From: Novosphingobium sp. HII-3
Lineage (GTDB): Bacteria > Pseudomonadota > Alphaproteobacteria > Sphingomonadales > Sphingomonadaceae
Length of the DNA: 64,000 nucleotides
Direction: 5' to 3'
Assembly (NCBI RefSeq): GCF_002916655.1
Contig: NZ_PPSM01000014.1
Span: 722,903 to 786,902, forward strand
Within the stretch, counting starts at the first letter, position 1, and each line of letters begins with the position of its first letter. The notes under the pieces are model-generated. The model saw nothing but the letters and a program-made list of their open reading frames with translations. It was not told the DNA's origin and searched no databases. Below, piece by piece: positions 30,146 through 38,564 of the stretch. Made by a program: the position numbers and the translations under genes.

Positions 30146-30652
30146 ATGCGTTATACGCCTGTTGCTGTCGCTCTTTCCCTTCTCGCTGCCACGTCCTCAA
30201 GTGTTCTCCTTTCGCAGCCTCCCGAAGAGCTGGATTCCCGGGCTGTAGCCCTTCTCGACGAAGGGCGGGCCGCATCCGAAGCGGGGGATCTCGACGCCGC
30301 GATCGACGCGTTCGAAGCCGCCCTCACGGTCGAACCGGGCAGCGTGGCGGTGCTTCTGCCGCTGGCCGATGCAACCCGTCGCCAGGGACTGCAGGGCAAG
30401 GCGCTGCATTACTACCGCGTGGCGCTGAACCGGGACCCGCGCAATGTGGCGGCGCTTGCGGGTGAGGGAGTGGCGCTTGCGGAGAAGGGCGCGACGGAGA
30501 AGGCGGCCCGCAACCTTGCTCGTCTCCAGACCCTCTGCGGTGCGACCTGCGCCGAAACCCAGGCGCTCGCTACCGCCATCGCGAAGGGGTCGACGGGGAC
30601 GCGGATGGTCACGGCTGAAGCGGCCGCGACCAAGCCGATGTCGGAGAACTGA
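30146..30652 (+). CDS. Exported TPR-repeat protein
   Basis: 168 aa. ATG 30146 has AAGGA seven bases upstream and begins a signal peptide (MRYTPVAVALSLLAATSSSVLL); upstream in-frame ATGs exist at 30110 and 30113. Two TPR units follow (ALLDEGRAASEAGDLDAAIDAFEAALTVEPGS and ALHYYRVALNRDPRNVAALAGEGVALAEKG). Two Cys (LCGATCAE) may form a disulfide. A small periplasmic scaffold whose partner is unknown; 49 bases after the RsmB-like gene. Confidence 0.75.
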   Translation: MRYTPVAVALSLLAATSSSVLLSQPPEELDSRAVALLDEGRAASEAGDLDAAIDAFEAALTVEPGSVAVLLPLADATRRQGLQGKALHYYRVALNRDPRNVAALAGEGVALAEKGATEKAARNLARLQTLCGATCAETQALATAIAKGSTGTRMVTAEAAATKPMSEN

Positions 30653-30668
30653 GCCCCGGACGGGGCGC

Positions 30669-31157
30669 CTAGATCAGTGCGCGGAACTCCTCAAGAACAG
30701 CACGGTACACGCGCTTCTTGAAGGGGATGATGATGTCCGGCAGCAATTCGGCCTCAACCCATTTCCAGTCGCAGAATTCGGGAGGCTGGTGAGCATCGAG
30801 CCGAATGTCGCTGTCGCTGCCGTCGAACCGCGCCAGGAACCAGTGCTGGCGCTGGCCGCGATACTTTCCCTTCCATAGCTTTCCTACGAGTTCGGGCGGC
30901 AGATCGTAGAGGAGTTCTTCGCGCGTCTGGGACAGGAGCTTGACGTGTTGCTCCGTCACGCCGGTCTCCTCCCAAAGCTCGCGGTAGGCGGCCTGCCTGA
31001 GGTCCTCGCCTTCGTCCACACCGCCCTGGGGCATCTGCCACCAGTCCCCTTCGATGTTGTCGATGCGTTTTCCGACAAACACCTTTCCATCGGCGTTCAC
31101 CAGCATCACACCTACGCAGGGACGGTACGGCAAGGACGACGGATCATTCATCGGCAT
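30669..31157 (-). CDS. rppH: RNA pyrophosphohydrolase (Nudix)
   Basis: 162 aa. Removes pyrophosphate from mRNA 5' ends to start decay, or hydrolyses dinucleoside polyphosphates. The Nudix box spans about residues 45-67 (GGVDEGEDLRQAAYRELWEETGV). YRPCVGVMLVN at the start, DWWQMPQGG and QRQHWFLARF are typical of the RppH/IalA group. GGA lies close before ATG 31157; ATG 31151 is an alternative. Ends 17 bases from the convergent TPR gene. Confidence 0.93.
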   Translation of the reverse strand: MPMNDPSSLPYRPCVGVMLVNADGKVFVGKRIDNIEGDWWQMPQGGVDEGEDLRQAAYRELWEETGVTEQHVKLLSQTREELLYDLPPELVGKLWKGKYRGQRQHWFLARFDGSDSDIRLDAHQPPEFCDWKWVEAELLPDIIIPFKKRVYRAVLEEFRALI

Positions 31158-31333
31158 GGATTTTCCAAGTAAAGAGGGGCCGGGCGGTACCGAACGGCCG
31201 CTCGGGGGTTGGGGAGAGCATGGCCGAACGATGCCAGCTTGACTAGCCGCTATCGCAACCCGAGGCGTGTTTGTGATAAAGACCGCAACGCTTCGACTGC
31301 AGTTGAGAAATGACGTGCAACTTTCGGGTCGGA

Positions 31334-32287
31334 ATGGATAATTTAACTCATAGCCTCGTTGGTTGGGCCATGGCGGAAGCCGGCCTGAAGCATCGCACCC
31401 GCAAGGGGCTTGCAGGCTGCATCCTGGCGGCGAACATGCCGGACATCGACGTATTCTTCGGCTGGGCCTCGTGGGCGCCGCTCGCGATGCATCGAGGCTT
31501 CACGCATGGGCTGGTGGGAGGCGTGCTGATCATGCCTCCTGTCCTGGCCCTCCTTCTGTGGCTGCTGGACCGATGGCAGAGCCAGCCTGGCCGGCAGCAT
31601 GCGTCAGGCGTGCCCATGCACGCCGGCTGGCTGGTGGCGATCTGCTACCTGGGCGCGCTGACGCATCCCTTGCTGGATCTTCAGAATACCTACGCAGTCC
31701 AACTTCTTTCGCCTTTCAGTTCAGACTGGTTCCACACGGATGGCCTGTTCATCGTATCTCCCTGGATGCTGTTGATGCTGGCTGCCGGGATCGCGCGCTC
31801 CCGCTCGACGGGACGGAGCAGTCCGGCCCTTCAAAGCCTGGCCATTGCCGCCGCCTTCATCGCAACGAACATCCTTGTTTCGGGTCAGGCCCGCCAGTCC
31901 GTACGGGAGCGGCACGGCAATCGGCCGGAGCGCATCTTCGCCGCGCCCGAGGCTCTGTTGTTCTGGAGGCGAAATCTTGCGTGGTGGGACGACGGGCGAA
32001 TATTCCACGGTTTCTACGATCCTTTGGGCGAGGGCCTGAGAATGCCGCGTTCGGCGGCATCCTATCCGGACAATATGAGAGATTCCGCCGTAATTGCGGC
32101 CACCAGAGCCTCCCCGGAGGTAATCAAGTTCCTGGCATGGTCGCAGTTGCCGTTCGCGCGGGTGGAGCGCCGTGGCTGCATGGCCGTCGTGACATTCGGC
32201 GATGCCCGGTTCAGCGATCTGCCCGGCCGCTCCGGATTTACGGCTTCTGCCGAGGTTCCAGTGGATCCGGAGTGCCACTTTCGTTGA
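31334..32287 (+). CDS. YdjM-like inner-membrane metal-dependent hydrolase
   Basis: 317 aa from ATG 31334 (MDNLTHSLVGWAMAEAGL), the characteristic start of PF04307 proteins. Metal-site motifs: NLTHSLVG, AANMPDIDV, HRGFTHGLVGG and the helix GALTHPLLDLQNTYAVQLL. About five transmembrane helices, then a soluble C-terminal domain of about 130 aa. In E. coli the homologue is LexA-regulated, but no LexA box is seen here. Its 3' end overlaps the convergent PAP2 gene by 50 bases. Confidence 0.85.
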   Translation: MDNLTHSLVGWAMAEAGLKHRTRKGLAGCILAANMPDIDVFFGWASWAPLAMHRGFTHGLVGGVLIMPPVLALLLWLLDRWQSQPGRQHASGVPMHAGWLVAICYLGALTHPLLDLQNTYAVQLLSPFSSDWFHTDGLFIVSPWMLLMLAAGIARSRSTGRSSPALQSLAIAAAFIATNILVSGQARQSVRERHGNRPERIFAAPEALLFWRRNLAWWDDGRIFHGFYDPLGEGLRMPRSAASYPDNMRDSAVIAATRASPEVIKFLAWSQLPFARVERRGCMAVVTFGDARFSDLPGRSGFTASAEVPVDPECHFR

Positions 32288-32969
32288 TCTCCTCGACTGC
32301 GGCGACGGTCGCAGAAGCGGTGCGGCGCAGGAGGGCGCTTCCAAGGAACGCCCAGCCGGCCCCGCCCAGCCAGCCGGCGATCACGTCGGTCGGCCAATGG
32401 ACCCCGAGCCAGACACGACTCCAGGCGATCGCAAGGCTGAGGGCCATGGCGGCGGCCACCAGCGTTGCCTTGACTGTGCTTCGGTCGGCCATGGCGGCGA
32501 AGGCGAGGGCGGCCGAAATGTACACGACTGCGGAGTTGAAGCTGTGGCCGCTGGGAAAGCTGTGTCCGCCCGCTTCCATCAAATGCGGCACGATGTCCGG
32601 CCTGTCGCGCCCGACCAGCCCCTTGACGAGGCTGTTGACCAGCCACCCCGCCGCCACAGTCAGGGTCAGCAGGGCAGCTTCGCGGCGAAGTCCCATGAAG
32701 AGAAGCGCTATGGCGCACCCCGCCGCGAACAGGTTCCGCAGGAGGACGCCGCCGAGCGCGGTCACGTCACGCACGGCTTCCAGCAGCCGGGCGGATCCGA
32801 GCGGACGCAAGGTGTCGCCTCTCCAGAACAGCAGCCCCGTGCTGTCGAGCGCTTCGGCATGTCCGCTGTGCACGGCGAGAACCACACCGAAGAAGCCCAG
32901 CCAGCAAGCGGCAGCGCAAACAAGGGCGGTGCCCTGACGCGGAGGATAGATTTGAGAAGAAGCGGTCAT
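32238..32969 (-). CDS. PAP2-family membrane phosphatase
   Basis: 243 aa from ATG 32969. Six hydrophobic segments with the three-part acid-phosphatase motif: KGLVGRDRP (Kx6RP), FPSGHSFNS (PSGH) and SRVWLGVHWPTDV (SRx5Hx3D). Likely dephosphorylates lipid phosphates such as undecaprenyl-PP or phosphatidic acid at the outer face of the inner membrane. Divergent from phrB with only 41 bases between starts, so the two share a promoter region. Confidence 0.88.
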   Translation of the reverse strand: MTASSQIYPPRQGTALVCAAACWLGFFGVVLAVHSGHAEALDSTGLLFWRGDTLRPLGSARLLEAVRDVTALGGVLLRNLFAAGCAIALLFMGLRREAALLTLTVAAGWLVNSLVKGLVGRDRPDIVPHLMEAGGHSFPSGHSFNSAVVYISAALAFAAMADRSTVKATLVAAAMALSLAIAWSRVWLGVHWPTDVIAGWLGGAGWAFLGSALLRRTASATVAAVEEINESGTPDPLEPRQKP

Positions 32970-32977
32970 CGTCTCGG

Positions 32978-33002
32978 GGAACGCAGATTCCAAGCAGGCG
33001 TT
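32978..33002 (+). promoter_or_regulatory. EcfG-type general stress promoter upstream of phrB
   Basis: GGAAC (32978-32982), 16 bases, CGTT (32999-33002): an exact match to the alphaproteobacterial sigma-EcfG consensus GGAAC-N16/17-CGTT. The predicted start point falls within a few bases of the phrB ATG at 33011, implying a leaderless or near-leaderless mRNA, or a slightly later start codon. Confidence 0.6.
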
Positions 33003-33010
33003 GCGTGCCC

Positions 33011-34378
33011 ATGAACTCACCCGCCATCGTATGGTTCAGACGCGATCTGCGTCTTGCCGATCAGCCGGCCCTTACCGAGGCTGCCCGGAAGGGCCCCATC
33101 ATTCCCGTCTACATCTGCGACGATGAGACCGCGCGTCACCGCGCGATGGGTGGGGCGTCACGCTGGTGGCTGCATCACTCACTCGAAAAACTGGATATGG
33201 ATTTGCGCAGCCTCGGATCGAGGCTGATCGTCCGGTGTGGCCGAAGCGATGAGGTGCTCGGCGCCCTTGCGACCGAGTCCGGTGCGGAGGAAATCCACGC
33301 CCTGCATCATTACGAACCCTGGTGGCGGAACGCGGAAGCAGCCGTCGCCCGGAAGCGAAGGCTCTGTCTGCACCACGGCAACTACCTGGCGCCGCCAGGA
33401 TCCGTGACGACCGCGACAGGCAATCCCTACAAGATCTACACGCCTTTCTGGCGCGCCCTGCGGGAGCGGATGCCCCCGCCGCCGCCCCTGCCGAGGCCGA
33501 CAAATCTCCCGGCTCCGAAAACTTGGCCTAAGTCCGAAGCGATCGCGGACCTGAAGCTCCTGCCGCTGCGCCCCGATTGGGCCGGTGGCCTGCGCGATAC
33601 ATGGGAACCCGGTGAAGCGGGCGCGCATGAACGCCTGTCCGCCTTCCGGGAGGCTGTGGCCACTTACGAAGCCCGGCGGAATTTGCCGGGCGAGGAAGGG
33701 ACGTCGATGCTGTCGCCTCACTTGCACTTTGGTGAGATCTCGCCGGCGCAGGTCTGGCATGCGGTGGCGGAGGCGGGCGGCTCCACCGATATCTTCCTTG
33801 GCGAAGTGGGTTGGCGTGACTACGCCCAGAACGTCATCCTGCAGTACCCTGACTACGGAACCCGGCCCGCCCGCGACCCGTTCGCTCACTTTCCCTGGCG
33901 CACGAGCAAGGAGGAGCTGAAGGCGTGGCAGCAGGGCCGGACGGGCTACCCGATCGTGGACGCGGGCATGCGGCAGTTGTGGCATACCGGGTGGATGCAC
34001 AACCGCGTCCGCATGATAGCGGCAAGCTTTCTCATCAAGCACCTCCTGATTGACTGGAGGGAAGGCGAGCGGTGGTTCTGGGACACCCTTGTCGATGCGG
34101 ACTACGGCAACAACACCGTGAACTGGCAGTGGACGGCGGGTTCTGGAATCGATTCCAACATGTTCGTCCGCATCATGGCGCCTCTCGCCCAGTCCGAGAA
34201 GTTCAATGCGGGCGATTACATCCGCACATGGGTCCCCGAACTGGCGGACCTGCCCGATGGGGAGATACATGATCCGTCGCCCGCACACCGGCCGGCTGGG
34301 TACCCGGACAAGCTGATCGACCACCGGGAGGCGCGGGAACGGGCCCTGGCCGCCTGGCGGGACGCGAAGACAGGTTAA
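33011..34378 (+). CDS. phrB: Deoxyribodipyrimidine photolyase
   Basis: 455 aa. Light-driven repair of cyclobutane pyrimidine dimers. ATG 33011 gives MNSPAIVWFRRDLRLADQPAL, the standard N-terminus. The antenna-binding alpha/beta domain spans about 1-130. The FAD-binding helical domain has GTSMLSPHLHFGEISP, WRDYAQNVI, WMHNRVRMIAASFLIKHL and DADYGNNTVNWQWTAGSG. A class I CPD photolyase rather than a cryptochrome is likely. An EcfG-type promoter lies directly upstream; the cyclopropane synthase gene follows after 52 bases and may be in the same transcript. Confidence 0.95.
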   Translation: MNSPAIVWFRRDLRLADQPALTEAARKGPIIPVYICDDETARHRAMGGASRWWLHHSLEKLDMDLRSLGSRLIVRCGRSDEVLGALATESGAEEIHALHHYEPWWRNAEAAVARKRRLCLHHGNYLAPPGSVTTATGNPYKIYTPFWRALRERMPPPPPLPRPTNLPAPKTWPKSEAIADLKLLPLRPDWAGGLRDTWEPGEAGAHERLSAFREAVATYEARRNLPGEEGTSMLSPHLHFGEISPAQVWHAVAEAGGSTDIFLGEVGWRDYAQNVILQYPDYGTRPARDPFAHFPWRTSKEELKAWQQGRTGYPIVDAGMRQLWHTGWMHNRVRMIAASFLIKHLLIDWREGERWFWDTLVDADYGNNTVNWQWTAGSGIDSNMFVRIMAPLAQSEKFNAGDYIRTWVPELADLPDGEIHDPSPAHRPAGYPDKLIDHREARERALAAWRDAKTG

Positions 34379-34430
34379 GGATAGCGCAGCAGCGCTTGCC
34401 GATCCGCGGGATCGTTGTCATGTTCCTTGT

Positions 34431-35726
34431 ATGAACGCACAAACGCCGGGCAGAGGTGGCGAACTGATCGAGGGGGGGCGAGCCGTGGGCGTCGGCCCGC
34501 AGTGGCTGGCGAGGCTGTGGTCGGGCGGCGTTCACAAGGTTCTGGATCGGATCGATCGCGGGCTCGAGCGGGGGTCGATATCGGCTACCTTGCCCACGGG
34601 CCGGACGCGACTTCTCGGGGGGCGGCAACCGGGCTTCGATGCTGTCGTGGAGTTGAGCAGCTGGCGCGCGCTGCTGCGGCTTGCGACGTCAGGCTCGGTC
34701 GGGTGGTACCAGGCCTGGGAGGCGGGCGAGTGGGACAGTCCGGATCCCGTGCCGCTCTTCGCCCTCTTCATGGACAATGCGGTGGCGCTTGGCGACACCG
34801 CGCGTGCGCAAGGACCCTGGCGCCTCCTGACGCGGCTTCTCCACGCGCTGAACCGCAATACGCGGCGTGGGTCGTTGAAGAACATCCACGCTCACTACGA
34901 TCTCGGAAACGACTTCTACGAGACGTGGCTGGGCGAAACCATGATATACTCCAGCGCGCTGTTTTCGGAGCTCACAGCGGAACCGAACGCGTATAGCCAG
35001 TTCGTCAGCACGCTGGATGCGGCGCAGGCGGCCAAGATCGGGGCTATCTGCGAGCGGCTGAACCTGGAGCCAGGCAGCCGTGTGCTTGAGATCGGGTGCG
35101 GATGGGGGACTCTCGCAGCCTTCCTCGCCGGCTCGTTCGATGCGCAGGTCGATGCGATCAGCCTGTCGGAGGAGCAGCTCGCCTATGCCAGGACGCGGTG
35201 GGGCGCCGACGGGGCGCGTGTCAGCTTCCGCAAGCAGGACTACCGCGACACCGCCGGACAATACGACGCTATCGTTTCGGTGGAGATGGTGGAGGCGGTC
35301 GGCCGATCCTACTGGCCTGCGTTTCTGGACTGCGTAGCGCGCAATCTCAAGCCCGGCGGGCGGGCAGCCCTGCAGCTCATATCCATGCCGGATTCCTTCT
35401 TCGAAGGGTACGCCCGAAGTGCCGACTTCATCCAGACCTTCGTGTTCCCAGGAGGCATGCTCATCAAGGAGAGCGAGTTTCGCGCCCTCGCTGCGGAGCG
35501 GGGTTTGACGTGGGAGAATCGGGTCCGCTTCGGACAGGACTATGCCCGGACGCTGCGCTTCTGGAGAGCCAATTTCGATGCCGCCGTGGAGGAGGGAGTG
35601 CTGCCGCCGGGGTTCGATGAACGCTTCGTGCGGCTGTGGCGCTACTACCTGATGTACTGCGAAGGAGGATTCCTTGGCGGCGGGGTGGACGTTGCCCAGG
35701 TGACCCTGGTCAAGCGGCAGGCCTAG
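34431..35726 (+). CDS. cfa: Cyclopropane-fatty-acyl-phospholipid synthase family protein
   Basis: 431-aa SAM-dependent enzyme that adds a methylene group to unsaturated phospholipid acyl chains at the inner membrane. N-terminal CFA domain to about residue 140 (GWYQAWEAGEWDSPDPVPLF). The YDLGNDFYETWLGETMIYSSALF motif is followed by SAM loop VLEIGCGWGTLAAFLA (about 220-235), then VSVEMVEAVG, FIQTFVFPGGML and the C-terminal YYLMYCEGGFLGG. Photolyase plus cfa pairs occur in photooxidative-stress regulons of other alphaproteobacteria, which suggests a shared stress role here. Confidence 0.92.
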   Translation: MNAQTPGRGGELIEGGRAVGVGPQWLARLWSGGVHKVLDRIDRGLERGSISATLPTGRTRLLGGRQPGFDAVVELSSWRALLRLATSGSVGWYQAWEAGEWDSPDPVPLFALFMDNAVALGDTARAQGPWRLLTRLLHALNRNTRRGSLKNIHAHYDLGNDFYETWLGETMIYSSALFSELTAEPNAYSQFVSTLDAAQAAKIGAICERLNLEPGSRVLEIGCGWGTLAAFLAGSFDAQVDAISLSEEQLAYARTRWGADGARVSFRKQDYRDTAGQYDAIVSVEMVEAVGRSYWPAFLDCVARNLKPGGRAALQLISMPDSFFEGYARSADFIQTFVFPGGMLIKESEFRALAAERGLTWENRVRFGQDYARTLRFWRANFDAAVEEGVLPPGFDERFVRLWRYYLMYCEGGFLGGGVDVAQVTLVKRQA

Positions 35727-36064
35727 CGGAGACGTCCGTCGCCGTTCCACCGAGCCAGCATCGCCTCCAGCTCCGGCTGTTCGAGAAGCTGCTCGAAGGC
35801 GCAGCCGACAAGTCCGTTCTCCCACCACACCACCTTGGCCTGGCGCGGTTCGCTTTCGGGAAAGGTGAGCCAGCACATCGTGCGTGGAGGGATGGCGCTC
35901 ATCGCGGTGGCGGAAAAGCCCGCAAGCGACAGGTCGCGCACCGCCGTCTGGAAGCTTTTGGAACCGGAGGGGCGCAGGGTCGCGGGGATGGAGATGCGAC
36001 TGCGCCGCGCGCTACGGTCTTCCTGCGCAGCGGCGGCGTAACGATCCTGCTGGGTGTAAACCAT
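35723..36064 (-). CDS. PilZ-domain protein
   Basis: 113 aa from ATG 36064, which has GAGG upstream; an upstream TTG at 36109 would add 15 residues. A PilZ c-di-GMP-binding motif is present: RRSRISIPATLRP (RxxxR) at about 17-30 and DLSLAGFSAT (D/NxSxxG) at about 43-52, followed by the beta-barrel WLTFPESEPRQAKVVWWENGLVGCAFEQ. A stand-alone PilZ effector of unknown output. Overlaps the 3' end of cfa by 4 bases tail to tail. Confidence 0.82.
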   Translation of the reverse strand: MVYTQQDRYAAAAQEDRSARRSRISIPATLRPSGSKSFQTAVRDLSLAGFSATAMSAIPPRTMCWLTFPESEPRQAKVVWWENGLVGCAFEQLLEQPELEAMLARWNGDGRLR

Positions 36065-36139
36065 GTGCTGCCTCAAGCCGGTCCGGCATTTCAAACGCCC
36101 GTTGGACAACCGGTGTCCCAGATTGACCTTACCAGCACC

Positions 36140-36856
36140 TTATCGTTGCTGGTTAACGGTTTCCCGATGGGCGGTGGGGAAGTCCTCCGCAAGCAGTGCG
36201 ACCACGCGATCTGCTACCACTTCGGGCGGCTTGACGGAAGCGGGAGCCTCGCCCGGATAGGCACGCGCGCGCATCGCCGTACGGGTTGCGCCGGGGTTGA
36301 CGATCGCCACGCGAATTGCGGACACCTTCGCCGTCTCTTGCGCATAGCAGTCCAGCAGCACTTCGAAGGCCGCTTTGGTGGCTCCGTAAGCGCCCCAGTA
36401 GGCCCTTGGCGCCTGCGCCACCGTCGTCGTCATGCCGATGACCCGGGCGTTTTTGCTCTTCTTCAGCAGGGCATCGAAATTAGCGAGCAGGGCCTGAGTC
36501 GCCAGAACATTGGTCGTCAGAGCCTTGTTGAACGCCCGCTGGTCGATATCGGCCACGCTGGTCAGTTCCGGCAGAATCGCCGCATTGATGACCAGTATGT
36601 CCAGCTTGCCCCAGCGTTGCTGGATCGCGGTGGCGAGCCGGGCGATGCCGTCCGGTTCCACAAGGTCTACAGGCGCGATCGTGGATGCGCCGCCGGCCTG
36701 GAAGATGCGCTCCTCGACTCGTTCCAGGGCCTTGGTGTCGCGCCCGGTCAGGACGACGTGCGCCCCCTCGGCCGCGAGCGCGATTGCCGTGGCCTCGCCG
36801 ATGCCGCGGCTCGCGCCGGTGACCAGCGCAACCTGCCCTTCGAACCTGCCGCTCAC
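36140..36856 (-). CDS. SDR-family NAD(P)-dependent oxidoreductase
   Basis: 238-aa classical short-chain dehydrogenase. Cofactor motif TGASRGIG at about 13-20, NAA(I) at about 90, and the catalytic YGATK at about 157-161. The usual catalytic Ser position is within GMTTTVAQAP, so Thr may replace it. Starts with GTG 36856, overlapping the purF stop (GTGA), hence translationally coupled to purF. Substrate unknown; this SDR next to purF looks like a conserved alphaproteobacterial neighbourhood. Confidence 0.88.
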   Translation of the reverse strand: MSGRFEGQVALVTGASRGIGEATAIALAAEGAHVVLTGRDTKALERVEERIFQAGGASTIAPVDLVEPDGIARLATAIQQRWGKLDILVINAAILPELTSVADIDQRAFNKALTTNVLATQALLANFDALLKKSKNARVIGMTTTVAQAPRAYWGAYGATKAAFEVLLDCYAQETAKVSAIRVAIVNPGATRTAMRARAYPGEAPASVKPPEVVADRVVALLAEDFPTAHRETVNQQR

Positions 36857-38298
36857 GCCGCGTTGAGCTCCGCCTCGCGGTCAGCGAAGTCGGTGAGCCG
36901 CGTCGGATAGTCGCCCGTGAAGCAGGCATCGCAGAATTGCGGACACTTCGTGGCACGCTCCGCCTCACCGACGGCGCGATAAAGACCGTCGATGGAAACG
37001 AAGGCGAGGCTATCCGCCTTGATGAAGTCAGCCATCGCCTCGGTGTCCATCGTCGCGGCGAGCAGTTTGGAACGCTCCGGCGTGTCGACCCCGTAGAAGC
37101 ACGAATGCTCGGTCGGCGGGCTGGCGATGCGCATGTGCACTTCGGCAGCGCCGGCATCGCGCATCATTTCGACGATCTTCTTGGATGTCGTGCCGCGCAC
37201 GATCGAATCGTCGATGAGGATGATGCGCTTGCCTTCCACGATGGCGCGGTTGGCGTTGTGCTTGCGCTTCACATCGGCATGGCGGGCTGCGTCACCCGGC
37301 TGGATGAAAGTGCGGCCGACGTAGTGCGAGCGGATGATGCCCAGTTCAAAGGGAATGCCGGATTGCTGCGCATAGCCGATCGCGGCAGGAACGCCGCTAT
37401 CGGGCACCGGGATCACCACGTCTGCGTCGGCAAAGGCTTCCTTGGCCAGTTCCATGCCGATCTGCTTGCGCACCTGGTACACCGAGCGGCCGTCCATCAC
37501 TGAGTCCGGGCGCGAGAAGTACACGTGCTCGAAGATGCAGGGGCGCGGCGCCGGATTGCCGAAGGGGCGGTGGCTGGAAATCGTGCCCTTGTGATCGACC
37601 TGGACGAGTTCGCCGGGTTCGATCGAGCGGATGAATTCGGCGCCGATCACGTCGAAGGCGACCGTTTCGGAAGCGAAGACCGTGGCATCGCCGATGCGGC
37701 CCATGACCAGCGGGCGGATACCGAGCGGGTCGCGGCAGGCGATCATGCCTTCTGCGGTCATGCAGATCAGCGAATAGGCGCCTTCCACCATGCGCAGCGC
37801 ATCGACAAAGCGGTCAAGCAGGGTGGGATAGCGGCTGGTGGCGACCAGGTGAATGATCACCTCGGTATCGGAGGTCGACTGGAAGATCGAACCCTTCGAG
37901 ACGAGATCGCGCTTGAGCGTCATCGCGTTCGAGATGTTGCCGTTGTGGGCGATCGAGAAACCACCGGCGGCAAGATCCGCGAAGAGGGGCTGAACGTTGC
38001 GCAGGCCCGAACCGCCCGTCGTGGCGTAGCGGACATGGCCGGAGGCCATAGAGCCGGGCAGCGTGTCCACTTCCTTCTGGCTGAACACCTGAGCCACGTG
38101 ACCGATGCCGCGGTGAGAGTGGAATTCAGCTCCGGAGAAGCTCGTGATCCCTACAGCCTCTTGCCCGCGATGCTGGAGGGAGTGGAGCCCCGCGGCGGCG
38201 ATTGCCGCGGCTTCCTTGGCACCGATAACGCCGAAAATGCCGCATTCTTCGCGCAGCTTGTCCCCATCGGCATCACGAAAGGGGTGTGTCATGTTCAT
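36853..38298 (-). CDS. purF: Amidophosphoribosyltransferase
   Basis: 481 aa. Transfers glutamine amide nitrogen to PRPP, first committed step of purine synthesis. ATG 38298 (MNMTHPFRDADGDKLREECGIFGV) gives an 18-residue propeptide that is removed to expose the nucleophile Cys19. Glutaminase motifs ALQHRGQEA-like (SLQHRGQEA), SGHVRYATTGGS and AHNGNI; the PRPP loop IDDSIVRGTTSKK is at about 357-369. The four C-terminal Fe-S cysteine positions are partly present (CPQFCDACFTGDYP). Coupled downstream to an SDR. guaB of the same pathway is 9 kb away. Confidence 0.95.
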   Translation of the reverse strand: MNMTHPFRDADGDKLREECGIFGVIGAKEAAAIAAAGLHSLQHRGQEAVGITSFSGAEFHSHRGIGHVAQVFSQKEVDTLPGSMASGHVRYATTGGSGLRNVQPLFADLAAGGFSIAHNGNISNAMTLKRDLVSKGSIFQSTSDTEVIIHLVATSRYPTLLDRFVDALRMVEGAYSLICMTAEGMIACRDPLGIRPLVMGRIGDATVFASETVAFDVIGAEFIRSIEPGELVQVDHKGTISSHRPFGNPAPRPCIFEHVYFSRPDSVMDGRSVYQVRKQIGMELAKEAFADADVVIPVPDSGVPAAIGYAQQSGIPFELGIIRSHYVGRTFIQPGDAARHADVKRKHNANRAIVEGKRIILIDDSIVRGTTSKKIVEMMRDAGAAEVHMRIASPPTEHSCFYGVDTPERSKLLAATMDTEAMADFIKADSLAFVSIDGLYRAVGEAERATKCPQFCDACFTGDYPTRLTDFADREAELNAA

Positions 38299-38564
38299 GG
38301 TAATGTCCAGCCCGACTGGCGCGTCAAAACGCGAGGCGCATTTGGATGCGATTGCAGCGAAAAGCAAGGGGGTAGACAAGAACTCGAGACTTGTTCCCAG
38401 GGTGAAAAAATTTTTCCGGCGCTTGAGGGAGGCGTTTCCCAAAGGAGCGGGCGCGGGCTGGAAAACACCGCCGGGAACCATATGCGCGCCCGTCGCTTGC
38501 CAGCGACACCCGCGCATCCTAATGCCTCTTCAATCCCGCGCCTGATCTTGAGACGGACCTCCGC

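Noticed and set aside
34422..34436. GTTC-N7-GAAC around the cfa start codon
   Set aside because: The repeat is inverted, whereas alphaproteobacterial LexA boxes are direct repeats; it also overlaps coding sequence.
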